A stretch of 64,000 bases of DNA, taken from Planctomycetota bacterium (GTDB lineage Bacteria > Planctomycetota > UBA1135 > UBA2386). The position numbers and the translations under genes are program-made. The notes under the pieces are model-generated. The model searched no databases, had not been told where the DNA came from, and saw nothing but the letters and a program-made list of their open reading frames with translations. The DNA lies in NCBI GenBank assembly GCA_020638735.1, contig JACKHZ010000009.1:124001-188000 (forward strand), in the 5' to 3' direction. Below are positions 1-8,868 of this stretch, one piece after another. Each line of letters opens with the position of its first letter. Positions within the stretch are counted from its first letter, which is position 1.

Positions 1-15
1 CGTGCGCCGAGCAGC

Positions 16-1113
16 TCAGCGACCGAAGTTCGTCTTCGCCTTGTCCCACCAGTCCTGCCACCGCTGCACGGCGCGACCGCGCGCCTCCTTCGTCGCGTCG
101 GCGTCGAACGGGTGCTTCTCGCCTGTAACGTCACGCAACGAACGCCACGCGGTGTCCCGAACGTCCCGATCGGCGTCTTCGCGCATCACGCGCAGCAGTG
201 CCTCGACGGCGTCGACATGCTTGAACTCGCGCAACCCCTCCACCGTCAGCCGGCGGACGAACGAATCCGCGTCGCTGCACAGCGGCAACACGTGCGGCAG
301 CACGTCGGGGTTCTTGCTCTCGATCAGCAGGTCCACGGCCTCGAACCTGACCGCCGGATCCGCGGCGCCGAGCTTCTGCACCAGCCCAGCGAGCTCGGGA
401 GGCAGCGTGCCGCCGCCCGTCTCGACCGGCGCCGGCGGTGCCGGTTCGACGACGACCGGCGCAGCGGGCGCGCGCAGCGCAATCGCGCGCAACGACTCGA
501 CGGCCTCGGCAATTCGCTGGTGGCGGTCGCGCAGGTCGGCGAACAGCGGCCGGTAGTCCACGTTGCGGTCGCTGAGCGCGCGCAGCTCCTGACGCATGGT
601 CGTCAACTCCTGCTGCAGCGCGTCGAGCCGCTGGCCGACGCTGCCGCTCAGCACCTCGAACGACGCGGCCAGCTCACCGGAACGACCTTGCACCGCCTCC
701 AGGTCGGCACGCGTCGCCGCACGGTCCAGCTTGAGGTCCATGCCCATCAGCACGTTGCTGTCGGAGACCTGCTTCTCCACGGCGTGGTCCTGCGCTTCCT
801 GCCAGCTGGCGGCCAGGGCGTTGACCTTGTCCTGCAGGAAGATCTGGAAGACCACCGAGGTGGCGATGGCGACCAGCAGCACGATCGCGACGGTCAGCAG
901 CCGCCCGCCCTCCTGCTGTGCGGCGCCAGCGACAGCGGTGACGCCGGACCCGACGGGTGCGCCCGCCATCGGCGGCGGCGCGTCGCGCAGCACGCCGATG
1001 CAGCACGCGCCGACCGTCCTGCCGTCCTTGCGCACGGCCTTGCCGGACTCGAGGTCCGCGGCAGGCACCGAGCCACCACACAGATCACAGAAGGCCACTT
1101 CGACTTCTTGCAT
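16..1113 (-). CDS. Membrane-anchored HEAT-repeat protein
   Basis: The protein of about 365 residues is built in four parts. An N-terminal cysteine cluster (C9, C12, C37, C38; CDLCGG then GACC) could bind a metal. A single membrane segment follows at about residues 72-92 (LLTVAIVLLVAIATSVVF), then a long coiled-coil-like stretch to about residue 215. The C-terminus, about 265-365, has two or more HEAT-like helical pairs and a Trp-rich tail (RWQDWWDKAK). I chose the ATG at 1113 over an upstream in-frame start at 1203 because the added 30 residues look non-coding. HEAT repeats are protein-protein scaffolds, so a scaffolding or sensing role at the membrane is inference. The 287 bases between it and metK hold no recognisable gene. 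Confidence 0.7.
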   Translation of the reverse strand: MQEVEVAFCDLCGGSVPAADLESGKAVRKDGRTVGACCIGVLRDAPPPMAGAPVGSGVTAVAGAAQQEGGRLLTVAIVLLVAIATSVVFQIFLQDKVNALAASWQEAQDHAVEKQVSDSNVLMGMDLKLDRAATRADLEAVQGRSGELAASFEVLSGSVGQRLDALQQELTTMRQELRALSDRNVDYRPLFADLRDRHQRIAEAVESLRAIALRAPAAPVVVEPAPPAPVETGGGTLPPELAGLVQKLGAADPAVRFEAVDLLIESKNPDVLPHVLPLCSDADSFVRRLTVEGLREFKHVDAVEALLRVMREDADRDVRDTAWRSLRDVTGEKHPFDADATKEARGRAVQRWQDWWDKAKTNFGR

Positions 1114-1400
1114 GACTACCTCGCCGCACGGGGAACTCGACCCACGCCCAGTCATAGTCTCGAACCGTCGGGGCGAAACCAACTTCGGCGCGAAACCGCA
1201 CATCTGCAGGTCAGCGGTCGAGACCCGGGGCGGTCGCTGGGCGTCAGCAGCTTGCCGGTCGCATTCCCGTCCCGATGCGCGACGCCGCGGCAGGACGGCC
1301 GGCTCGGCGACGCCCGGCGGCGGGCGCCGGCCGCGATCGCGAGGCTGGCAGAAGCGACGTCATCCGGCCGAGAGTCGCGGCCGGAGAGCCGCATCTCGTC

Positions 1401-2561
1401 TCAGCCGAGCACCTTCTGAAGGGCGGCGACCCGGTCGGTGCGCTCCCAGGTGAACTGGTCGCGACCGAAGTGGCCGTACGCCGCGGTCGCCTGGTAGCCC
1501 GGGCGCTTCAATTCGAGGTCGCGGATGATCCCGCCCGGGCGCAGGTCGAAGACCTGGCGGATCGCGGCGGTCAGCTTGTCTTCGGCGACCTTGCCCGTGC
1601 CGAAGAGATCACAGCGAACGCTGACCGGCTCGGCGACGCCGATGGCGTAGGCGACCTGCACCTCGCAACGGTCGGCGTAGCCGGCCGCGACGACGTTCTT
1701 GGCCACCCAGCGCGCGGCGTAGGCGGCCGAACGGTCGACCTTGCTCGGATCCTTGCCGGAGAAGGCCCCACCGCCGTGGCGGCCCATGCCGCCGTAGGTG
1801 TCGACGATGATCTTGCGTCCGGTGAGGCCGCAGTCGGCCTTCGGGCCACCCTCGACGAACCGGCCGGTCGGGTTGAGGAACCAGCGCGTCTGATCGTCCA
1901 CCAGATCCTCAGGCAGCACTTCGAGCGCGACGCTCTTCAGCGCGGCGTGCAGGTCCTTGTCGCTGACGTCGGCGCGGTGCTGATGCGAGATGACCACCGT
2001 GTGCACGCGCTTCGGGTTGTGGTCGGCGTCGTATTCGACGGTCAGCTGGCTCTTCGCGTCCGGACGCAGGAACGGGAACTTGCCGCTCTTGCGCACCGCG
2101 GCCAGGCTCTCGAGGATGCGGTGGCTGTAGTGGATCGGGAACGGCATCAGCGCATCCGTTTCGCGGCACGCGTAGCCGAACATCATGCCCTGGTCGCCGG
2201 CGCCCTGCTCCTTGCTCTGCGACGTGTGCGAATCGACGCCGAGCGCGATGTCGGGCGACTGCTTCTGGATCGAGGTCAGCACCGCGCAGGAGTTGGCGTC
2301 GAACCCGACCTCCGGGTCGTTGTAGCCGATCTCGGCGATGACCCGGCGCGCGGTCTCCTGGAAGTCGATCTGCGCCTTGGTCGTGATCTCACCGGCCATG
2401 ACGACGAACCCGCGCGACACCATGGTCTCGCACGCCACGCGCGAGTCCGGGTCCTGCGCGAAGATCGCGTCGAGCACCGCGTCGGAGATCTGGTCGCAGA
2501 CCTTGTCCGGGTGGCCTTCGCTGACGGATTCGCTGGTGAAGAGTCGCAGTTCCTTGCTCAT
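1401..2561 (-). CDS. metK: S-adenosylmethionine synthase MetK
   Basis: This cytoplasmic enzyme makes S-adenosylmethionine from methionine and ATP. The 386 residues match the usual family length. The N-terminal ATP/Mg-binding segment GHPDKVCDQISDAVLD lies at about 16-31, the GAGDQG signature at 120-125, and the P-loop-like signature GGGAFSGKD at 263-271. The start ATG at 2561 gives the canonical N-terminus (SKELRLFTSESVSEGHPDK). There is no obvious Shine-Dalgarno sequence, but a small hairpin sits about 28 bases upstream (2590-2611). I looked for a known SAM riboswitch core in the leader and did not recognise one. The gene appears to be transcribed alone. Confidence 0.97.
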   Translation of the reverse strand: MSKELRLFTSESVSEGHPDKVCDQISDAVLDAIFAQDPDSRVACETMVSRGFVVMAGEITTKAQIDFQETARRVIAEIGYNDPEVGFDANSCAVLTSIQKQSPDIALGVDSHTSQSKEQGAGDQGMMFGYACRETDALMPFPIHYSHRILESLAAVRKSGKFPFLRPDAKSQLTVEYDADHNPKRVHTVVISHQHRADVSDKDLHAALKSVALEVLPEDLVDDQTRWFLNPTGRFVEGGPKADCGLTGRKIIVDTYGGMGRHGGGAFSGKDPSKVDRSAAYAARWVAKNVVAAGYADRCEVQVAYAIGVAEPVSVRCDLFGTGKVAEDKLTAAIRQVFDLRPGGIIRDLELKRPGYQATAAYGHFGRDQFTWERTDRVAALQKVLG

Positions 2562-2589
2562 GGTGCGGAAGCAGGCTAGGGTTCTTTAC

Positions 2590-2611
2590 GCGCCAACGAA
2601 TCTCGTGGCGC
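2590..2611 (-). promoter_or_regulatory. Hairpin in metK 5' leader
   Basis: Read as metK mRNA, the bases form a stem of nine pairs (GCGCCA plus CGA against TCG plus TGGCGC) with one bulged T and a three-base loop. It ends about 28 bases before the start codon. It is not a recognised SAM riboswitch and has no U-tract, so a role in leader stability or translation is inference. Confidence 0.35.
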
Positions 2612-2871
2612 AGCGGCCAATGCCGACGCCGGTACACGACCGGGCGATGAAAAGGCCGAGGAGTCTATCGGTGCCCTCAGGAAATGCACTGCCAATCTCC
2701 GCCTGCCGGGGGAGCCGTTCCGCCGTGCGCACGGGCGGGACGAGCATATTCCGCGCAACCTCGGGGCACTTGCGCACTATTGCCTGCCGAGAGTCGCCTC
2801 TGGACGCACCCCCCGGCTGACCGCACCCACCACCACACCGAGGCGAAGATCTTCTCTTTCCCCTGCGACCA

Positions 2872-2973
2872 ATGCGCGAAGGCACCACCACCACCGCCCT
2901 GAACCGCACGTCCGTGGCCCTGACCCTGCTCGCGATCGGCATGCTGCTGCTGCTTGCCGCCATGCGACCCTGA
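2872..2973 (+). CDS. Possible 33-residue single-span membrane micropeptide
   Basis: An ATG-to-TGA frame encodes 33 residues with a polar, threonine-rich N-terminus (MREGTTTTALNRTS), one strongly hydrophobic segment (VALTLLAIGMLLLLAAM) and an Arg-Pro end. The shape fits a single-pass small membrane protein. There is no clear Shine-Dalgarno sequence, and the frame lies in the divergent region between metK and the 3172 gene. High GC makes hydrophobic chance frames common, so this stays tentative. Confidence 0.3.
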   Translation: MREGTTTTALNRTSVALTLLAIGMLLLLAAMRP

Positions 2974-3171
2974 ACGCCACGACCCCCTGAACGCTGCTGG
3001 ACCCTGTCGCCTGGCGACATCGGAACGCCGGGCGACCGCGGAGCGCCGCCGGCGAGGGAGACCGCTCCAGGCGTAGCGCGGCCGGCGGTTCGCTCCGCGA
3101 GCAGCCGCGACGCGGCGCCGGGCCTGACCGACCGGAACACGCGCTTGGGCCCAGACGCCCGGCCGCCGACA

Positions 3172-3900
3172 ATGCCGCGCGTGCCCTACTCCCAGCTCGA
3201 CGCACCGCGCATCCTCGACACGATCGAACGCCTGCACGTGCGCATCCGCGAGCGGTTCCCCGACGCCTCGCTGACCGCCGTCGCCGCCGAGCTGGTGGCC
3301 GTCGGCCGACGCCACGCCGCGACCAGCGACGCGATCCACCGCCCCAACTGGCTGCTGCGCGGCCTTTCCGCGCTGCTGCTCGCGCTCGGCCTCGGCGCGC
3401 TGGTGCTGCTGTTCGTGTCGGTGCGTCGCTACGACCCCGGCAACATGTCGTTGCTCGACCTGGTGCCGGCGATGGAGGCGGGCTTGTCGATGCTGTTCCT
3501 GCTCGCCGCCGCGGCCGTGCTGTGCACCGGCCTCGAGCTGCGTCGCCGTCGCAGCCGCTGCCTCAAAGCGCTGCACGAGCTGCGCGCGCTGGCCCACGTC
3601 GTCGACATGCACCAGCTGACCAAGGACCCGGAGATGGCGCTGCATCCCGGCGCCCGCACCGCGTCGTCGCCGGAGCGCCGGCTGACGCAGTTCGAGCTGG
3701 CCCGCTACCTCGACTATTGCTCCGAGATGCTGTCGCTGATGGGCAAGCTCGCGGCGCTCTACGCCCAGCGGTTCCCCGACCCGCAGGCGGTCGCCGCGGT
3801 CGACGCGATCGAGGACCTGACCACCGGCCTGTCGCGCAAGGTCTGGCAGAAGATCATGATCATCGCCAACCACCCGGGCCCCGATCGCCGCCCGGCGTGA
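3172..3900 (+). CDS. Two-span membrane protein of unknown function
   Basis: I do not recognise this family. The 242-residue protein has a helical, charged N-terminal part (about 1-60) and two membrane segments, at about 65-85 (GLSALLLALGLGALVLLF) and about 105-125 (MLFLLAAAAVLCTGLEL). An Arg-rich cytoplasmic stretch (RRRRSRC) follows, then a helical C-terminal domain of about 115 residues. The ATG at 3172 is preferred to a TTG at 3145. The next gene, a lipoprotein, starts 68 bases downstream with its own ribosome binding site and a possible -10 box (TACCTT, 3937-3942), so the two need not be cotranscribed. Confidence 0.65.
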   Translation: MPRVPYSQLDAPRILDTIERLHVRIRERFPDASLTAVAAELVAVGRRHAATSDAIHRPNWLLRGLSALLLALGLGALVLLFVSVRRYDPGNMSLLDLVPAMEAGLSMLFLLAAAAVLCTGLELRRRRSRCLKALHELRALAHVVDMHQLTKDPEMALHPGARTASSPERRLTQFELARYLDYCSEMLSLMGKLAALYAQRFPDPQAVAAVDAIEDLTTGLSRKVWQKIMIIANHPGPDRRPA

Positions 3901-3968
3901 TCGCGGTTCGCGCTTGGCTCGCCTGCCGCAGGCAGGTACCTTCCGGCACAACCCTAGAAGGAACCCAG

Positions 3969-4406
3969 ATGAAGCGCTTCTCTCTCGCACTGCTCTCCTC
4001 GCTCCCGTTCCTGTTCGCCGGCTGCAGCTCGATGTCGGGCTCGTCGCCGCAGGAGATCGTCGCCTCGGTCGCCGCCGCCAACGCCGGCTGCACCCGCCTG
4101 ACCCTGCACTGCATGCAGGACGGCGCGGCCACCTGCTGCGCCAGCACCGACTCGGCGCGCGTCGGCAAGGCCTCGGACGCCGAGGACGTCAAGGCGATGA
4201 ACACCGGCGAGACGGTGGTCAAGGACGAGAACGGCGGCGTCGACGTAACCGTGCCGATCCTGATGACCGACGGCAAGTGGACCACCGTCTGCGGCGTGAC
4301 GATGGCCGCCGGCATGGAGCGCGAGAAGGCCATCGAGGCCGCCAAGTCGATCGCCATGTCGGTCAAGACCAGCCTCGGCGACTGCTGCCCGAACGGCTGC
4401 AAGTGA
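3969..4406 (+). CDS. Small cysteine-rich lipoprotein
   Basis: The 145-residue product begins with a lipoprotein signal peptide (MKRFSLALLSSLPFLFAGC) whose lipobox LFAGC gives lipidation at C19. The mature part has several cysteines in pairs (LHCMQ, TCCAS, DCCPNGC), suggesting disulfides or metal binding outside the cytoplasm. The start is well supported: AGAAGGA at 3956-3962 lies six bases before the ATG. The stop codon overlaps the GTG of the downstream oxidoreductase as GTGA, which implies coupled translation. No known family was recognised and the functional link to the oxidoreductase is unknown. Confidence 0.75.
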   Translation: MKRFSLALLSSLPFLFAGCSSMSGSSPQEIVASVAAANAGCTRLTLHCMQDGAATCCASTDSARVGKASDAEDVKAMNTGETVVKDENGGVDVTVPILMTDGKWTTVCGVTMAAGMEREKAIEAAKSIAMSVKTSLGDCCPNGCK

Positions 4407-5629
4407 CCTCGATCTGGCTGCGCGAGGCGCCGGCGGCCCCCGTCGGCGCGCGCCCGGCCACGACCGACGTCGCCGTCATCGGCGGCGGCGTCGCGGGCAC
4501 GTCGGTGGCCCTGCACCTCGCGCGCCACGGCGTCGGCGTCTGCCTGCTCGAAGCCGGGGAGATCTCCTGCCGGGCGTCGGGTCGCAACGACGGCCAGCTG
4601 CTGCTCGGCCTCGGCGAGCACTACAACCGCATCCACGGCCAGTTCGGCGCCGCCGCGGCGCCCGTGTTGTGGGACTTCCTCGCCGACAACCACCGCGCGC
4701 TGGTCGAAGAGCTGCGCGCCGGCGGCATCGAATGCGGACTCGAGGAGCGCGGCGGGCTGCGCCTCGCCGAGACGTCGCACGAGTTCGCCGAGCTCGAGCA
4801 GGCTGCCGCGCTGCTGGCGGCAGAGCACAAGCCCCACGAACTGGTGCCGGCCGCCGACCTGCCGCGCTGGCTGCCGCCGGCGCGCGGCTTCCACGGCGGG
4901 CTCTACCTGCCGGGCGAAGCGATCGTGCAGCCGGCGGCGATGGTGCGCGGGCTCGCCGCCCGCGCCGCCGCGGCCGGCGCGGTGCTCTGCGAGCAACAGC
5001 GCGTGCTGGCGCTGCGCGGCGAACCCGGCGACTACGCGCTCGAGCTGGCCGACGGCGGCATCCTGCGCGCGCCGGTCGTCGTGCACTGCACGTCGACGCT
5101 CGCCCGCGAGCTCGACCCGAGCGGGCTGCTGCAGCGCGCGGTGTTCCCGTTCCGCGGCCAGATCCTCGCCAGCGCGCCGCTGCCGGCCGCGCTGGCGGGG
5201 CAGTTCCCGCCGTACGCGATGTCGAGCAACTTCTGCTACGAGTACTTCCGCCTGCACGGCGAGCGCTTCGTCATCGGCGGCAAGCGCTGGTCGGTGCCCG
5301 GCGAGGAGCTCGGCATCCTCGACGACTCGACGCACAACCCGACCGTCAGCGACAACCTGCTCGCCTACGCGCGCGAACACTTCCCGACGCTCGCCGACGT
5401 CGCCTTCGACACCACGTGGACCGGCATCATGGCCGGCACGCCCGACGGCCTGCCGCTGTGCGGCGCGTTGCCCGGCCAGCCCGGCGTGTTCGCGCTGCTC
5501 GGCTTCAACGGCTACGGCCTCAGCTTCGCGTTCCTCGCCGCGCGGTGCCTCGCCGAGATGATCGTCGACGGCCAGAGCGCGCACCCGGCGCTGCCGATGT
5601 TCGCGCCGCGGCGGCTGCAATCGCCGTGA
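4403..5629 (+). CDS. FAD-dependent oxidoreductase, DadA/PuuB type
   Basis: The protein belongs to the D-amino-acid/glycine oxidase fold that oxidises amines or amino acids with FAD. The dinucleotide-binding motif VIGGGVAGTSVALHLARHG lies at about 25-43. The SGRNDGQ motif that follows is typical of the gamma-glutamylputrescine oxidase subgroup, and a C-terminal FAD contact (GFNGYGLSFA) is near the end. There is no ATG at the 5' end; the GTG at 4403 overlaps the preceding stop by four bases and gives 408 residues, a normal length. Substrate cannot be told from sequence. It is translationally coupled to a secreted cysteine-rich lipoprotein, which is an unusual partner. Confidence 0.85.
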   Translation: MTSIWLREAPAAPVGARPATTDVAVIGGGVAGTSVALHLARHGVGVCLLEAGEISCRASGRNDGQLLLGLGEHYNRIHGQFGAAAAPVLWDFLADNHRALVEELRAGGIECGLEERGGLRLAETSHEFAELEQAAALLAAEHKPHELVPAADLPRWLPPARGFHGGLYLPGEAIVQPAAMVRGLAARAAAAGAVLCEQQRVLALRGEPGDYALELADGGILRAPVVVHCTSTLARELDPSGLLQRAVFPFRGQILASAPLPAALAGQFPPYAMSSNFCYEYFRLHGERFVIGGKRWSVPGEELGILDDSTHNPTVSDNLLAYAREHFPTLADVAFDTTWTGIMAGTPDGLPLCGALPGQPGVFALLGFNGYGLSFAFLAARCLAEMIVDGQSAHPALPMFAPRRLQSP

Positions 5630-5710
5630 CGATCCTCACCGCGCGCCTTGCCTCGCGCAGCGCACGGTGACAATCTTCGCCGCCGCGCGGCCACCGCGCG
5701 CACTCGCCAC

Positions 5711-6646
5711 ATGGACCACGCATTGACCCTGCAAGGCGTCACCAAGCGGTTCGGTTCGTTCACGGCGGTGTCCGACCTCTCGCTGCAGGTCCCGAAGGGT
5801 TGCATCTACGGGTTCCTCGGCCAGAACGGCGCCGGCAAGACGACCACCATCCGCATGGTGATGAGCATCTTCCACCAGGACTCGGGCACCATCTCGGTGC
5901 TCGGTCACTCCGACGCGTCGGAGGTCAAGGACCGCCTCGGCTACCTGCCGGAGGAGAAGGGCCTCTACAAGAAGATGAAGACTGCCGAGATCGTCGCCTA
6001 CTTCGGCAAGCTCAAGGGCATGGACCGCGCCACCGCCAACGACAAGGCAAAGGAGCTGCTGCAGCGCTACGGCCTCGGCGACTGGCTCGACAAGAAGTGC
6101 GAGGCGATGTCGAAGGGCATGGGCCAGAAGGTGCAGATCCTCGGCACGATCGTGCACGACCCGGACCTGGTGATCCTCGACGAGCCATTCTCCGGCCTCG
6201 ACCCGGTCAACCGCGACGTCATGCGCGACACCATCCTGCAGATGAAGCGCGAAGGCCGCACGGTGATCTTCTCGACCCACGTCATGGAGCAGGCCGAGCA
6301 GCTCTGCGACGAGATGATGATGATCCACAAGGGGCGGCTGGCGTTCGCCGGCACCATCGCCGAGATCAAGGCGGGCCGCGATCACGGCATCCAGATCGAA
6401 TACGACGGCGACGGCCGCGTGCTGCGACAGCTGCCGGGCCTCGACCCGACGCGACTCAACGACAACAACAAGTCCGCCGAGCTGTTCCTGAAGGAGGGCG
6501 AAGACCCGCAGGAAGCGCTGCGCTGGCTGGTGGATCACCTGACGATCCGCCGCTTCGACATCCGCGAGCCGTCGCTGCACGAGGTGTTCGTGCGGACCGT
6601 CGCCGAGAAGGACGCCGAACTCGCCGCCGCCGGGAGGAGCCGCTGA
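5711..6646 (+). CDS. ABC transporter ATP-binding protein (NatA-like)
   Basis: This is the ATPase of an ABC-2 type exporter. Walker A (GQNGAGKTT) is at 37-45, Walker B with the catalytic glutamate (LVILDEPF) ends at about 160, and the switch histidine is in STHVMEQAE. The ABC signature is degenerate, MSKGMGQK (133-140) in place of LSGGQ, as commonly seen in the NatA/drug-exporter group. The ATG at 5711 is preferred to an upstream frame opening at 5648. Its stop overlaps the permease start in TGATG, so the two subunits are coupled. Substrate is unknown; sodium, peptide or lipid export are all possible for this group. Confidence 0.92.
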   Translation: MDHALTLQGVTKRFGSFTAVSDLSLQVPKGCIYGFLGQNGAGKTTTIRMVMSIFHQDSGTISVLGHSDASEVKDRLGYLPEEKGLYKKMKTAEIVAYFGKLKGMDRATANDKAKELLQRYGLGDWLDKKCEAMSKGMGQKVQILGTIVHDPDLVILDEPFSGLDPVNRDVMRDTILQMKREGRTVIFSTHVMEQAEQLCDEMMMIHKGRLAFAGTIAEIKAGRDHGIQIEYDGDGRVLRQLPGLDPTRLNDNNKSAELFLKEGEDPQEALRWLVDHLTIRRFDIREPSLHEVFVRTVAEKDAELAAAGRSR

Positions 6647-8091
6647 TGGCCAACAAGATCCTGCTCGTCGCGCAGCGCGAATACCTCGAGAACATCCGCA
6701 CCAAGACCTTCTGGCTCGGCATCCTCGCCTTCCCAGCGATCTTCGCGATCGCGATCGGGGTCGGCTGGATCATGGAGAAGACCAAGAAGACGCAGGTCTA
6801 CACGGTAGCCGACTTCACCACGAACCACCTGGGCGCCGAGGTCGAGGCGGCGGCGCGCGCCGGGATCCTGCTCGACATCCTGCAAGGCGAAGCCGAGCGA
6901 CAGCTGCCGGAAGACCACCCCGCGGTGCAGCAGCTGCAGAACATCGAACCCGGCATGGTCGAGGCTGGTCTGAAGCTGATGCCGGAGGACGTGCGCGCGC
7001 AGTTGGAGCAGCGCCTCGCCCAGCGCAAGGAGAAGTACCGCTTCGACGACCTGACCAGGCTCGGCCTCGCCGACCTGCCGCGTGAGGAGCTGATCACCCG
7101 GCTCAACGCGATGGCCAAGGACGGCCGGCTGTTCGGCTACTTCGTGTTCGAGAACGACCCCGTCGCCGAACTCAAGGGCAGCATCTCGTTCGTCAGCGAG
7201 AACACCAACGACAACGACCTGCGCGACTGGTACGGACGCGCCGCCACGCGGGTGGTGCAGAAGAAGCGCATCGCCGCCGCCGGTATCGACGCGAAGGTCG
7301 CGCGTTACATCCGCGAGCCGGTCGTGTTCCCGGCCGAACAGCCCGGCGAGGGCGCCGACCGCAAGACGGTCGAGCGCGCCGACCGCGCTCGCAACCTCGC
7401 GCCGGTGGCGTTCGTCTACCTGCTATGGATGGCGATCTTCGGCGCCGCGCAGATGCTGCTCACCAACACCGTCGAGGAGAAGTCGAACCGCATCATCGAA
7501 GTGCTGCTGTCGTCGTGCTCCCCCGGCGAACTGATGGCCGGCAAGATCTGGGGCATCGGCGCCACCGGCCTGACGATGGTCGTCTCGTGGGCCGTGGTCG
7601 GTGTCATCGGCATGAGCCTCGGTGCACAGGTGCTGCCGATCATCGGGGAGTTGGACCTGCTCGGCATCGCGCGCGACCCGCTCTACCTGGCGTCGTTCAT
7701 CGGCTACTTCCTGACCGGCTACCTGCTGTTCGCCGCCGTGCTCGTGGCGATCGGCTCGGTCTGCAACAGCCTCAAGGAAGCGCAGAACCTGGTGCAGCCG
7801 GTGTTCCTGCTGCTGATGGTCCCGCTGTTCGCCATGTTCCCGATCGTGCAGGAGCCGAACGGCCTGATGGCGCGCGTGTTCACCTACATCCCCCTCTACA
7901 CGCCGTTCGCGATGATGAACCGCGCCAGTGGCCCGCCGCCGGCGTGGGAGTACGCGGCGACCACCGTGCTGATCCTGTTCAGCGTCTGGTTCGCCTTCAA
8001 GGCGGCCGGCAAGATCTTCCGCGTCGGCGTGCTGATGACCGGCAACCCGCCGAAGCTGAAGGAGATCCTCGGCTGGCTCAAGGAGTCGTGA
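6646..8091 (+). CDS. ABC-2 type permease (NatB-like)
   Basis: The 481-residue membrane partner of the preceding ATPase has the ABC-2 layout: one N-terminal membrane helix (about 22-42, FWLGILAFPAIFAIAIGVGW), a large extracytoplasmic domain to about 245, then five or six C-terminal helices. The sequence TNTVEEKSNRIIEVLLSS just after the second helix is a hallmark of the NatB group. The start ATG overlaps the ATPase stop (TGATG), with a strong GGAGGAG site immediately upstream. The stop is followed by the GTG of an SDR gene five bases on, so the three genes likely form one transcript. Confidence 0.92.
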   Translation: MANKILLVAQREYLENIRTKTFWLGILAFPAIFAIAIGVGWIMEKTKKTQVYTVADFTTNHLGAEVEAAARAGILLDILQGEAERQLPEDHPAVQQLQNIEPGMVEAGLKLMPEDVRAQLEQRLAQRKEKYRFDDLTRLGLADLPREELITRLNAMAKDGRLFGYFVFENDPVAELKGSISFVSENTNDNDLRDWYGRAATRVVQKKRIAAAGIDAKVARYIREPVVFPAEQPGEGADRKTVERADRARNLAPVAFVYLLWMAIFGAAQMLLTNTVEEKSNRIIEVLLSSCSPGELMAGKIWGIGATGLTMVVSWAVVGVIGMSLGAQVLPIIGELDLLGIARDPLYLASFIGYFLTGYLLFAAVLVAIGSVCNSLKEAQNLVQPVFLLLMVPLFAMFPIVQEPNGLMARVFTYIPLYTPFAMMNRASGPPPAWEYAATTVLILFSVWFAFKAAGKIFRVGVLMTGNPPKLKEILGWLKES

Positions 8092-8095
8092 ACGC

Positions 8096-8755
8096 GTGAA
8101 CGACCGCGTGCTGATCGTCGGCGGCGGCCGCGGCATCGGCCGCGCGATCGCCGACGACTGCGGGGACCGCGCCGTGGTCTGGACCCGCAGCACCGGCGTC
8201 GACGCCGCCGACCGCAGCTCGCTCGACGCGGCGTTCGCGACCTTCCGCCGCCAGCACGGCGCGCCGTGGGCGCTGGTGCACACCGTCGGCGACTTCGCCG
8301 AGCAGCCGCTGCTCGGCACCGACGCCGCGACCTGGTCGGCCCAGCAGCGCAGCAACCTCGACAGCGTCTTCCACACCATCCAGGCGATCGTGCCGGCGAT
8401 GGTCGAGGCGAAACGCGGCCGGGTGATCCTGTTCGCCGCCGCCGGCGCCGACAAGCAGAAGGCGATGCTGCGCGCGCCGGTCTACTTCGCCATGAAGGCC
8501 GCGGTGATCCAGCTGGCCCGCTCGCTCGCGGCCGAGGTCGCGCCGGCCGGCGTCACCGTCAACGTCGTCGCCCCGGGCCTGATCGACCACCCGCACAGCC
8601 ATCGCGACAGCCAGGCGCGCATGCTTCCCAGGGTCCCGGCCGGACGCCTCGGCAGCCCCGCCGACGTGGTGGCCGCGGTGCGCTATCTCCTTGCCGAGGA
8701 AGCCAGCTACGTCACCGGGCAGGTGCTGACGGTCGACGGCGGCCTGCAGGTCTGA
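8096..8755 (+). CDS. SDR-family oxidoreductase lacking the usual serine
   Basis: A short-chain dehydrogenase/reductase of 219 residues with the cofactor motif GGGRGIG near the N-terminus and the catalytic YFAMK (Tyr-x-x-x-Lys). The C-terminal end (YVTGQVLTVDGG) is typical of FabG-like enzymes. The position that normally holds the catalytic serine reads alanine (ILFAAAGAD), so activity may be altered or may use another residue. It begins with GTG five bases after the ABC permease stop and is probably cotranscribed with it. Substrate is unknown. Confidence 0.85.
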   Translation: MNDRVLIVGGGRGIGRAIADDCGDRAVVWTRSTGVDAADRSSLDAAFATFRRQHGAPWALVHTVGDFAEQPLLGTDAATWSAQQRSNLDSVFHTIQAIVPAMVEAKRGRVILFAAAGADKQKAMLRAPVYFAMKAAVIQLARSLAAEVAPAGVTVNVVAPGLIDHPHSHRDSQARMLPRVPAGRLGSPADVVAAVRYLLAEEASYVTGQVLTVDGGLQV

Positions 8756-8826
8756 CGCCCGATTCGCCCCACCGACGGCGTGACGGCCGAGAGAATCGCC
8801 TTGCCAGCGCCCGGGCGGCGCCGGTA

Positions 8827-8862
8827 AACCGTCTTCCTTCCAACGGTTATCAACCAGGAAGA
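8827..8862 (+). promoter_or_regulatory. Possible translational switch before pcnB
   Basis: Two mutually exclusive pairings are visible. One hairpin is AACCGT (8827-8832) with ACGGTT (8843-8848), whose loop shows TTCCT. In the other, TCTTCCT (8832-8838) is a perfect seven-base complement of the Shine-Dalgarno AGGAAGA (8856-8862), with GGTT/AACC (8845-8848, 8852-8855) closing next to it. The second fold would hide the ribosome binding site. Function is inference. Confidence 0.4.
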
Positions 8863-8868
8863 ACAACG

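Larger units (their letters stand above)
2562..3171. other. Intergenic region between divergent metK and the 3172 gene
   Basis: This 610-base stretch holds the metK leader with a hairpin at 2590-2611 and a possible 33-residue membrane micropeptide at 2872-2973. The rest shows no recognisable RNA gene, riboswitch or mobile element. Several overlapping open frames run through it on both strands, but they look like GC-driven chance frames. Confidence 0.5.

Noticed and set aside
2562..2760. SAM riboswitch before metK
   Set aside because: None of the class I, II, III or IV core motifs I know was seen. Only a small hairpin is present.
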